Assembly: GCA_025769875.1 (NCBI GenBank)
Contig: JAGFNK010000056.1
Location: 62,001-126,000 of the forward strand
Reading direction: 5' to 3'
DNA from: Russula earlei
Taxonomy: Eukaryota > Basidiomycota > Agaricomycetes > Russulales > Russulaceae
DNA length: 64,000 nucleotides
The notes under the pieces are model-generated. The model saw only the letters and a list, made by a program, of their open reading frames with translations, was not told where the DNA came from and did not search any database. How positions within the stretch are numbered: the first letter of the stretch is position 1; every line of letters begins with the position of its first letter. This document shows positions 49,377 to 60,169 of this stretch, piece by piece. The position numbers and the translations under genes were made by a program.

Positions 49377-52300
49377 TCACGCACCATAGTGAACAAAGTT
49401 CACCCATCGCTCCAATGGACGCCCTTCCTTTCTTAGCCTCCGCACCCCATCCCGGAGTGCCCTTGCGGATCTCTCGTAGTAAGGTGTTCCTTCTTGTTTG
49501 CTCGAGAACATCGACTTGTAGAAGCGTTCAACTAATTCTGGTCCGTCATCATCAGCCATCCCCCACATCGTCCCAACTACGCTTCGAAATCCACAGTATT
49601 GCATCGCCGCCGTAAGGTGTAGCGCCTCGTCAGCGATGCTTCCTTCTGTCATCTCTGCAGTATGACACGCAGAGAGGAATGCAAACTCGGCAGAAGGAAG
49701 TTGCGATCGAATCAGGTCAAGTAGTGTGAGACGCTTGCCATTATGAAGCTGGAACGAAGCTTCAAACGGCTTCCCATCTTCTAGTTTTCCGTGGCATGCA
49801 AAGTGCAAAAACCGATGGTTCTGGAGGCTCTTCAACACACCGGAAGGTGTTGCCTTGCTTGACATAAGCGTTCTTACGTGCGCATCGAGCCGGTTTATCG
49901 CCCAGATCTCAGGGAATGCGGAAAGCAGAGATTGGTCAGGTTGTGCCACAAGAAGAATTGAAGGCTTTTCAAACGATTGTTCGCTGGGTTTGCGCGATTC
50001 TATGAGTGCCGATAGTGTTGGGGTATATGACGGAATGTATATGTCGAAGAAATACCGTTTAATACCATCACCTGATGGAATTGGACCCATCGCATGGAGA
50101 GGAAGAGAACAGAACACCGATGTTGGACACCACCAAACTCTGGATTGTTCAGGTACATTCAGGGACCGCAGTCTTTCGATAACTGGCCGACCGACAAGAT
50201 CATGAAGGCCGTCAAGTACAGAGGATAGAACACGCTCGTATCGCTTTGAGTCGAGACCATGCTCGATTCTGCAAGTGATGAGCCGATCCCTGAATTCTAT
50301 TGCGCGGTGGTAGAAATCGTTGGCGGTAGTGATAAGGGAAGGAGGGGAACCATGGTGAAGGATAATGATGTCGGAACGCCACTCGGAATGATTGATGACG
50401 ATTACTGGCCCCCGCGATGCAGCTGAAATGAGATTGTCGAAGGAAGGTGCCTTCAAGAAGGACTCAAATCCAGGCAGAGATCGGACTTGAGAAACAAGCT
50501 TGACACGATCGTCCGAAAGCTTTCGTTGTTTCAACAGGAGAAGACCCATGCGATCCTTTCTTTCTACGTCATCATCTCCGCCATCACGGTCTATGGTCAA
50601 CAACAGCGTCCCGAGGTCCTTATTGACGGCCACGAATTTATCCGCTAGACAGGAGTCGGCTGCGCGAAGTTGATCAATTGAGGTGCGAAGGCCGCGCATC
50701 TCGGACCAAAGGAGGGCTCTTCCTTGTTCGAGGGTCTCGATGGCCTCATAGAGTCGACCTGTATGGACAAGATAAGATGCATAGTTCAACGGCAGTACCT
50801 CGTAAAGGTAGCGATTGGAAACGAGTTGGAAATGTTGTGCCTCAAGCGTCGGTGTGAATGTAAGAGAGTCTTGCATGAGTGACATGGCAAGGTCGTACGC
50901 GATTGAGATGGATGGGTGGTCGTGCATGTGTGCAACAGTCGCCCAGACGCACGAACTGTGGAACCGTTGTTGTATAGTCGCACTTTGATGGTGGACCATC
51001 AAAGGAAATAGCCGCACGGCATCATCTAGGTCCTCTTTGTGATGGAGCCAGAGGAAACGGTCATGCAGACAAAAGACAAGGTATCCAGCTGCCTCATAGT
51101 AAAAAGACCGAACTATGGCCACAGAGTTGAGAAGATCACGAAGGACGGAAATTGAATTGTCAAGGTAGCCGATATTTTGGGTGAGCCAAAAGGCTTTGTG
51201 GAGGACCACACCAAGGCCCAAGCGGGCAAAAATTACTGTTTGACTATTTGGGTGATAAGAAGCGATGACAAGTCGACAATACTCGATTGCTTGTTCGATG
51301 TCCGCCATGTCGGTAAGTTCAATTGCTAAGTAAAAAGCATCGATGAGTTGATCGTCCGAGACTTTCAAGCCACCGCTCGGCTGGGAGAGGGACGCGATCA
51401 GGTCCTGGAATGGAGGAACGGAGTCGATCAAATAGTTGTCTGCTGGTCCACCAAACTTGATACGACGCAGCTCTCGAAGCGTAGAAAGACTATCGACGAT
51501 GACGGAATGAACGGGATCTTCAGGAGAAGCACCAGCAAGTAACGTTCGAAAGCGGTAGATCTCCTTCTCCACATCCTCCGGTTTTCCACACAACATACAT
51601 TGAGCTATCGCGAAGGAGGTAACCAAGTGCACAGCATATCCCAGGATATTAATTGGCCGGTCTTGTGGAGGAAAGGCAATAATTTTGTCCAGAATGGCCA
51701 ATTCCCTCCTCGTGGTCATCATTTGAAAAAGTCGTCTCGAAGCGACCGAAGAGACACAAGGCGAGTGCGATCGATACTTCGTGTAAATCCGGTAGCCTTC
51801 TGTTCGCGTCGCGGAGGCACGCGACCACTTTGTCTGAATGCGCCCTCCATTCGGTTCCTTTTCTGCCGCAAGCATTGACAGCGCTGACCAAAGTCATAAT
51901 GTGGGCAATTAGCGAGGTTTTCGAAATGTTAGAGCTTAGAAGCTCATGGCAATGGACCGCCATTTCCTCGATGTCCTGCATCGTAGCTCCGGGCTCCAAC
52001 TCCGTCTGCAGTCTCAACTCTTCTGCAAGAATTTCAGTGACACCCTCGGGAGAAATTTTGAACGCTTCGTTTTCAAGCGGTCGGTCGAGGAGGTAACGAA
52101 GGCACCTGATGCACCACTTGACGTCTTCAGGCTGCCTGGACTCATGGGGGCGAAAAGAAAGAGCGAGAACGAGATGAAAAAATATGTCAAAAACGCTGAA
52201 AGAGCACTCTTCCCAGGGAAGCGGAAAGAATATCGATTCTGTGAAGCCGAGTATTGATTCTTCGAGGTCGTCTTGTTGTTCCAACAGTCGATAACGCTCA

Positions 52301-52488
52301 AGTCGTGCGAGTGCCACGCCTTGAAGACAGAAATTGCGAAGGGGGTGGGATCGGGGTAATAACATGCCACATTGAAGACCAGAAATGAGGTAATCCACTT
52401 CATGGAGACTGGCTGGATTAACAGGAGGTAAGTCGGATGGCTCTGATAAAGGGCGGATTGGAGCACACATACATGGTTCGTCGCCCAT
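49377..52488 (-). CDS. TPR-CHAT caspase-like protein, copy 4 (one frameshift near 51700)
   Basis: Divergent member of the family. The N-terminal part (52488 to about 51700) includes LHEVDYLISGLQCGMLLP, LQGVALARLERYRLLEQQDD and LPDLHEVSIALALCLFGRFE. Copies 1, 2, 3 and 6 lack the first part of this as an open frame. At 51700-51701 one extra base (GGCCAATTCC against GGCCATTCC in copy 3) shifts the frame. Reading on gives AILDKIIAFPPQDRPINI and then an unbroken frame to 49377. The middle is distinct from copies 1-3 (YRLVIASYHPNSQTVIFARL). The CHAT domain is nearly the family consensus, with HFACHG, LSACHTAE and the RWVNFVHYGA end. An intron (GTATGTGTG...AATCCAG, about 52472-52413) probably splits the first codons. 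It is either one indel from intact or a recent pseudogene. Confidence 0.8.
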
Positions 52489-52967
52489 AACTCAACATTC
52501 GATGACGGGAAGTTGATCAATGAACCACAGATGATTTGGGTAACGGTGGTGTAGATGTCGGTGCGTAGACATAACTTGGGGGCTTAATTGGGCTTAGTTG
52601 CTGCTGGGAGTCGCACGTGATAGAACAAGCTTGCTTCCTGGAAGCTGAGCTGGCTGACCTTCAAGACTCAAGGTGTTGTCATCATTTGCGAGACTGGTGT
52701 TCCTTTTGCTTTTTAAACGCACCCTACTGTACAGGGTACAGAGGCGGTCACATGGGCAATCCACGTGGTATGCTCGATAAACAAACAAACAAACATTGGT
52801 TTGCCTGAGGGTATAGTGGAAGCCTTGTTTCCCCTCCCTTCCTCCCTAGTCTTTTCCGCCCTTCCTTAAGTCGAACATGTTGGTTGGAACGACGTTCCTC
52901 CTATGATTTCAGCTAGTGTCGACAACTTTACATAGATGTTACCCACAGACTGGCAATTGCAAATCAT
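52489..52967. other. intergenic region, no gene seen
   Basis: About 480 bp upstream of CHAT4 and downstream of CHAT5. The part at 52870-52940 recurs at about 59560-59692, directly before the copia LTR. A short (AAAC)n run lies near 52780. Confidence 0.5.
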
Positions 52968-54965
52968 TCACCATAATGAACAAAGTTCACCCATTGCTCC
53001 AAGGGGACCCAATTCTTTCTCATTCGTTTTGCACTGCATCCGGAGTGCCCTTGCAGACCTCTCGTAATACGCTGTACCTGCTTGTTTGGCCGAAAACATA
53101 GACTTGTAGAAACGATCAACTAGATCTGGTCCATCAGCATCAGCCATCCCCCACATCGTCCCAACTACACTTCGAAATCCACAGTGTTGCATCGCCGCCG
53201 TAAGGTGCAGTGTTTCATCGGCGACGCTGCCTTCTGTCATCTCTGCGGTATGACAAGCCGATAGGAATGCAAATTCGGCAGTAGGAAGTTGGGATTGAAT
53301 GAGTTCAAGCATTGTTAGGCGTTTGCCATTGTGAAGTTGGAATGATGCATCAAATGGCTTCCCATCTTCCAGCTTTCCATGGCATGCAAAGTGCAAAAAC
53401 CAATGGTCTCGGAGTTTCCCCATCACAGCAGAAGGTGTCGCCTTGCTTAACATAAGTGTCGTTACCTTCGTATCGAGCCGGTTTATCGCCCAGATCTCTG
53501 GTAATGTCGAAAGTAGAGATTGATCTGATTGTGCCACAAGAAGGATCGAAGGCTTTTCAGACGATTCCTTGCTGAGTTTTTGGGATTCGACGGATGCAGA
53601 TAGCGTTGGGGTACATGAGGGAATATATAGATCACAAAAATACCGCTTAACGCCATCATCTGATGGAATCAGACCCATCGCGTGCAGGGGAAGAGAACAA
53701 AACACCGATGTTGGACACCTTCAAACTCTGGATTGTTCAGGTACATTCAGGGACCGCAGTCTTTCGATAACTGGCCGGCCGACAAGATCATACAAGCCCA
53801 CAAGTACGGAGCGTAGATCTTGCGCGTACTGCTTTGAGTCGAGACCGCTCGATTCTGCATGTCGTGAACCGATCTCTGAATTCTATTGCGCGGTGGTAGA
53901 GATAGTCGGCGGTAGAGATAAGGGAAGGAGGGGAATCGTGGTGAAGGATGATGATATCGGAACGCCACTTGGAATGATTGATGATGACGACCGGTCCGCG
54001 CAGTGTAGCCAAACTAAGAGTGTCGAAGGAAGGTGCTTTCAAGAACTTCTCAGATTCTGGCAAAGCCCGGGCCTGCGAGATAAGCGTCTCACGCTCATCC
54101 AAAAGCTTTCTTGGCTGCAACAGGAGAAGGCCTATTCGATCCATACCTTTAATACTATCATCACCATCACCATTGCTGGGTTTTGAGACGGTCAACATCA
54201 GCGTCTCGAAGTCTCCATTGAGCGCCGTGACTTTGTCTGCCAGTTTAAGTCGGCAGCGCGAAGTTGATCAGCTGAGGTACGAAGGCCACGCAGTTTGGAC
54301 CAGAGTAAGGCTCTTCCTTTTTCGAGGGTCTCGATGGCCTGACGAAGTTCACCTAGCTGGATGAGATAGGATGCATAGTCCAATGGCAGTACCCCGTAAA
54401 ATCCACGCCTTGTAACAAGTTGGGAATGCTGCGTATCAAGTGTTGGTGCGAATGTAAGAGAGTCCTGCATGAGTGACATAGCATGGTCGTATGCCATTGA
54501 GATGGAATGGGTGTTCGTGCATGTGCGCAAAGCGCGCCCAGACGCCATCCCGAACCGGTCTTGTATAGTCGCATTTTTATGGTGGACTGCCACAGAGGAT
54601 AGACGCACAGCATCATTCAAGTCCTCACTGTGATGGAGCCAGTAGAAACGGTTATACAGACCACTGATAAGCGACGCAACTACCACAAAGTGTTGCCTTG
54701 TGTGAACCTTGGAGGTAAGAAGATCAAGATGGACCGAAATTGACTCATCGAGGCAGCTGATATTATGGGTGAGCGAAAAGGCCGTGTGGAGGACCTTACC
54801 AAGGCTATGACCGGCCTTGTAGGCAGTCCGACTCCTTGGGTGACGGGTGACAAGAAGCGAGGACGAGTCGATAATACTCGATCGCTGGTTCGATATCGGT
54901 CATGTCCGAAAGATCACGTGATAAGAGAAAGGCATCCCGCTGGTCGGTCGCCTTCGAGTTCGAGC
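52968..54965 (-). pseudogene. TPR-CHAT pseudogene, copy 5 (5'-truncated, frameshifted)
   Basis: Only the C-terminal two thirds is present. It begins around FLLSRDLSDMTDIEPAIEYY near 54930, where homology stops at a junction with the unit C repeat. Lesions: a frame change near 54245, a two-base loss near 53849 (in the CRIEHGLDSK-equivalent), a TGA at 53721-53723 replacing Trp of the family VWWCPTS motif, and a one-base loss near 53039 that scrambles the C-terminus. HFACHG and LSACHTAE are still readable. The middle resembles copy 4 more than copies 1-3, so copies 4 and 5 form a second subfamily. Multiple lesions make a true pseudogene likely. Confidence 0.85.
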
Positions 54966-55532
54966 CTCTGCTGGACAGTGGCTCTTCCAGTCCAAAACGA
55001 TCCACCATCGTTGCAGAAGGGTCGGTATGCGTTATATGCATGAGCGCGCTTTAATCTAGGAGTATTCGGCCAACAGCTTTAGGCCACATGCACTTCCTAG
55101 GGCGTACACAGTAACAGTCAGAAACGCAGGTCGTCGGAGTGCTGGCATCACATGAAACCACAGAGACGTGGTACGGATAGGGGACGAGAGTGCGAGTCGG
55201 AAACGAAAATACGTGTCAGCGGTAAGTACATGCGGTCCTCAATAACACCGCAGCGAGGAGCCCAAGACAGAAAAAAAAGAAGGCAAGGTTGTAAACTCGT
55301 AAACGTCGAAAAAGGTCGTGTGCAAAAATGGAAATCGTGCGGGTAACTGCTTGAACAAAGACAAGGAACACCAGGTGGGAAGAGACAGACAAGGTCACGG
55401 TAGACAACCATCTTCCAGTCAAACCGATGTTCGTGCAACGGATATTTCGGTCCTCCCTACATTCGCAGTTAATGACGACGACACTTCACACCAAACCACG
55501 ACAAACATGATCCACTAACCGACGACCGTCCA
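54966..55532. repeat. 3'-flank repeat of CHAT6 (unit C)
   Basis: Closely matches 42290-42847 downstream of CHAT3, running up to the CHAT6 stop. Its left end abuts the truncated copy 5, which places a duplication breakpoint at about 54950-54975. No gene is seen. Confidence 0.65.
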
Positions 55533-58479
55533 TCACGCGCCATAATGAACAAAGTTCACCCATCGCTCCAAGGAAACCCGATTCTTCCTCAGTCGTCGCA
55601 CCGCATCCCGGAGTGCCCTTGCGGATCTCTCATAGTACGGCGTCCCTTCTTGTTTGCTCGAGAACATCGACTTGTAGAAGTGTTTGACCAATTCTGGTCC
55701 GTCATCGTCGGCCATCCCCCACATCGTCCCAACTACGCTTCGAAATCCACAGTGTTGCATTGCCGCCGTGAGGTGCAGCGCCTCGTCCGCGATGCTTCCT
55801 TCTGTCATCTCCGCAGTATGGCACGCAGAGAGGAATGCAAACTCGGCAGAAGGAAGTTGCGATCGAACAAGGTCCAGTAGCGTGAGACGCTTGCCATTAT
55901 GAAGCTGAAACGAAGCTTCAAATGGCTTCCCATCTTCTAGCTTTCCGTGGCATGCAAAGTGCGAAAATCGATGGTCCTGGAGGCTCTCCAACACACCAGA
56001 AGGTGTTGCCTTACTTGACACAAGTGCGGTAACCTTTGTATCGAGTCCCTTGATTTCCGAGATCTCCGGGATTGCGGAAAGTAGAGATTGATCTGGTTGT
56101 GCAACAAGAAGGATTGAAGGCTTTGCAAACGATTGTTCGCTGGGTTTTCGGGATTGAATGAGCGCGGATAGTGACGGAGTATATGACGGAATGTATATGT
56201 CGAAGAAATACCGTTTGGTACCATCACCTGATGGAATTGGACCCATCGCATGGAGAGGAAGAGAACAGAACACCGATGTTGGACACCACCAAACTCTGGA
56301 TTGTTCAGGGTACATTCAGGGACCGCAGTCTTTCGATAACTGGCCGACCGACAAGATCATAAAGGCCGTCAAGTACAGAGGATAGAACACGCTCGTATCG
56401 CTTTGAGTCGAGACCATGCTCGATTCTGCAAGTGATGAGCCGATCCCTGAATTCTATTGCGCGGTGGTAGAAATCGTTGGCGGTAGTGATAAGGGAAGGA
56501 GGGGAACCATGGTGAAGGATGATGATGTCGGAACGCCACTCGGAATGATTGATGACGATTACTGGCCCCCGCGATGCAGCTGAAATGAGATTGTCGAAGG
56601 AAGGTGCCTTCAAGAAGGACTCAAATCCAGGCAGAGATCGGACTTGAGAAATAAGCTTCACACGATCGTCCAAAAGCTTTCGTTGCTTCAACAGGAGAAA
56701 GCCAACTTGATCCATCCCCTCGAGTCCATCTCCACCATCACCGTCGGTGTTTGATGAGTCAGTCAGGGTGAGCATTTCAAGATCCCTATTGACAACAGCG
56801 AGTTTGTTTGCTAATTGAGAGTCGGCTGCGCGGAGTTGATCCATTGAGGTACGAAAACCTCGCATCTCTGACCAGAGTAAGGCTCTTCCTCGTTCCAAGG
56901 TCTCAATAGCCTGATCGAATCGAGCTGATTGGACTAGATGAGATGCGTAGTCCAGTGGTAGTATCCTGCCTTCATTTGGGACGGCGGCAAGTCGGGAATG
57001 CTGTGTATAGAGGGTTGGTGTGAATGTGAGAGTGTCATGCATCAACGAGATGGCACAATCATACGCAGTTGAGGTGCAGGGGTGTCTGAAGCGGCGTGCA
57101 TTCTTCGCCCAGTCGCATGACATATCAAACCTGTCAGGTGTCTTCACATGTTTATCGTTGACCGCCACATGGAATCGTTGCATAATTTCATCAAAGTCCT
57201 CTTTGTTGTGGAGAAGATTGAAGCGGGAAGATAGGGATCTAATAAGCAAATCAGCCTGCAAGAAATGGTCGACCGTGATGGTGAGAGAATGTTGAAGAAC
57301 GGAAATTGACTCGTTGAGGTAGTCGATGTTCTTGGTGCATGAGAAGGCCTTGTAGAGGACGTCGCCGAGGGCGAAGGCAGCAAGGGTTGTAATTTGAGTA
57401 CCAGGATGAAAAGAGGCAAGGGCCAGTCGATAATAATCGATGGCCTCTTTAATATCGGCCATATCGGTGATACGAGTATGTGAGAGGATCGCATCGAGAT
57501 GTTGGTCTTTCATCGCCATCAGGGTAGATCCGCGACGACTAGTACTGCCCGACTGGGAGAGGGACGCACTCAACTCTCGAAATGGAGGGATTGGAGCTGA
57601 CTCGGTGGAATCCACGCTTGGAACAACACCAAGTATACGATGATCACGCAGCCCCTGAAGGAAAGTAAGACAGTCGATGATGACATGACGGACGGGATCT
57701 TCCAGAGAAGCGCCAGCAAGCAAGGTTCGAAAGCGGTAAATCTCCTTCTCAATATACTCCATTTTCCCACAATAATCTGATTGGGCCATCGCAAACAAGG
57801 CAACCACTTGCAATGCGCGTCCCTGGAATTCGCTTGGCTTATCTCCTGGCCCACGGAAGGCAATGATTTCGTCAAGGATGGCCATTCCCTCCTCGTAGTC
57901 GTCATTCAACAAAGTTATCTCGAAACGCGTAAAGAGAGACACAGCCAGCACGAAGGATACTCCATGCAAATCTGGTAGACATACGCTCGCATCCCTGAGG
58001 CATCCAATCACTTTCTCAGAGGGCGACGGTGATAGATGGCTCCGTAGGGATTGTGTTGCAAAAAGAGAGTTAGCAAAGATCTCGAAGGCAATTGTTAGTT
58101 TGATTTTTGATATATCAGAGTTGAGAAGCTCGTGACAGAGATTCGCCATCTCCTCGATGTCCAAAATGACATTTCCGGGATCCAACTCGATCTTGAGTGC
58201 CAACTGATCTACAAGACTTGCTGTGATAGTATTGTGGTCGAAGGCGTCCAGTGATTGGTCATAGAGATGACGAAGATACTTAATGCACCAGTTGACATCC
58301 TCGGGCCGCCTGGAGTCACGGGGGGGAAGAGAAAGGCCGAACGCAAGTAGAAAGAATATCTGAACGATTTTCAGGGGGCTTTGATCCCAGGGAATGAATA
58401 CCGCCTCGCTGTCGCGAAGGATGTTTTGTTCGAGATCGTCTTGTTGTCTATTTAACGTATGGCGCTCGTCTCGTGCCAT
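55533..58479 (-). CDS. TPR-CHAT caspase-like protein, copy 6 (one frameshift near 56308)
   Basis: Starts at the family ATG (58479) and stays open to about 56305. One extra G in TTCAGGGTACATT at 56307-56310 (TTCAGGTACATT in copy 4) shifts the frame just before the VWWCPTS motif. The next frame continues cleanly to 55533. The CHAT motifs HFACHG and LSACHTAE lie after the shift, so if the indel is real the product loses the whole protease domain. The C-terminal third and 3' flank are nearly identical to copy 3. Residues around 110-200 instead resemble copy 1 (ATQSLR, LAVSLFTRFEITLLNDDYEE). A single homopolymer-associated indel makes assembly error a serious alternative. Confidence 0.82.
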
Positions 58480-59694
58480 TACCAGGACTTGAACACACAA
58501 AGCACGCCAAGGCTCAGATTAGGGTAGCGATGACACGGCGCTGGCTATTTGAAGGAAAGGGATGTGGTTCTCAAATCTATGCTGACGGCGTGGTGTAGAT
58601 ATCAGTGCGAATATGCCGTTGTCATCCGCACGGGAGGACGTAGACGCAAAAGGAGACGGGATGCCAGAGGTTTTGAGACTTGAACTTAAGAGGGGGCGCG
58701 GTGGCAATGATGGGTTAGGGCAGAGGAAAGTACATTTTTAGCACGTTTTCGATTTCGCACAGGGGATTATGCTTACTGGAATTACATGGGAGGCCTGAAG
58801 CCTCGAATGCACGAGGAGTGGGGTGCGTGACAATGGGTACAAATATACAGTGGGCAGGGCCCGTGAAAGACTTGTGGTTGTGGCCGTCGAATGTGCTGGC
58901 TCACTGCTGCCTTAGGTTCAAGCAGTGGGTGGTGCCCGGCAAGAAGTGAGGCTAGCTGCTCGGTGGCATCCTAAATTACGAAATGGGCGTAGCTATTCTC
59001 CTAGACGGCAATAACCGAACTTGCCGTCATACCCACTTCCTACTTGTCCATCCAATGTAATGTCCTGCTACTACGTGATTTCACTGGGGCGTGGTCATCC
59101 ACCAGACTCGTGTACCTCATCTTCTCAATCCGCCCCCCGATTCACCGATCCATCCTTCCTCTCAAGCAACAAGACCGTGCCCGACGTGAGTGAACGTCCC
59201 ACCGACCGGATCGCCGAGTCTTCTGGATGGAAGAGCCGCTGATGTGGAAGCGTAAATGCAACGTTGGGCGGATTGACAAGAGATTGGTTCGAGAAACTTG
59301 GCAGCTCCGTCAACAGGAGGAAATATCTGGCCACAATAAGATTATGCTTGATCAGCCCGCTTTTGGTTTATGCGGGAGAATGTGACGCTCCCGGTGTGGA
59401 TCAAAGCCTTCCGGTGGCTTTGGTTGAACGAGCTTGGGCGTCTTCATCAGTGTCATCGCAGTAAAGAGAAAACGGGTGGAAGTGGGAGGGCTTAAGTACG
59501 GGGTATGCGCGAGGAGGTAAAGCGTGCGGGTAATTGCTTGGGAGTGACTCGTCCTTCCTGTGTACACGTTGGTCGAGCGACGTTCCTCCTAGGATTGCAG
59601 TTAGTGTCGACACTTCTGTTGAACCGGAACCCGAACGGATCAAAGAAGGCGAAGACCTTCATACAAGGTTCAAGATCCGCTCATAGATGTTATG
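58480..59694. other. CHAT6 upstream region and retrotransposon flank
   Basis: The proximal part (58500-58920) is the CHAT leader shared with copies 1-3. The middle has no recognisable gene. The distal part (59560-59692) matches 52870-52940, the sequence just downstream of CHAT5, up to CATAGATGTTA. The copia LTR therefore starts inside another copy of a CHAT 3' flank. Confidence 0.5.
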
Positions 59695-60001
59695 TGTTAG
59701 ACAGAACTTTAGTATATGCGCTTATGGCAATAGGGTTACGCATAGTACGCTATCTATCACAAGATGCAGCCTTATGCTGCGTCTAGAACGTTTCCACATC
59801 ACGCGTCACTTAATGCGCGATATAGTGGACACCTGTAGTCACCTCTTTTGGACTTAGGAACAGCCCTGGGTCATAGAGGTATAAATACCATACTTGTAGA
59901 CGAGTATACACATTGCTCTACACCCCAATATCACTTGAGCATTAGCACAACCTCTAAGGTGGGTTGCTTGGCCTGTTAGCTGCGCTCTATGCTGCGCAAC
60001 A
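59695..60001 (+). repeat. 5' LTR of Ty1/copia retrotransposon
   Basis: About 307 bp bounded by TGTTAG and GCAACA (TG..CA with inverted ends TGTT/AACA), directly followed by a primer-binding site. It contains a TATA box, TATAAATA at 59880-59887. The left edge is supported by loss of homology to the flank at 52935. A start at 59693 (TGTGTTAG) cannot be excluded because the 3' LTR lies outside the window. Confidence 0.72.
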
Positions 60002-60013
60002 GGTTATGGGCCC
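60002..60013 (+). other. primer-binding site matching initiator Met tRNA anticodon arm
   Basis: GGTTATGGGCCC directly abuts the LTR end. It is the reverse complement of GGGCCCATAACC, the highly conserved anticodon stem-loop of eukaryotic initiator tRNA-Met. It therefore fits priming by a cleaved half-tRNA, as known for Drosophila copia and some fungal elements, rather than by the intact tRNA 3' end. Confidence 0.75.
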
Positions 60014-60169
60014 TGCAAGCCATGCGCCTTCATCGGCTGCAACAATGGCGAAGCATCCCTGAAGCCTGCATGCTGTGGCGAGCTAGTCTACCCTATGGGG
60101 AGACTATGTCGGCTTGTTTAATACAAATACTCTTACTGACGACCTCTAAGCCCTCTTCTAACAGCTACA

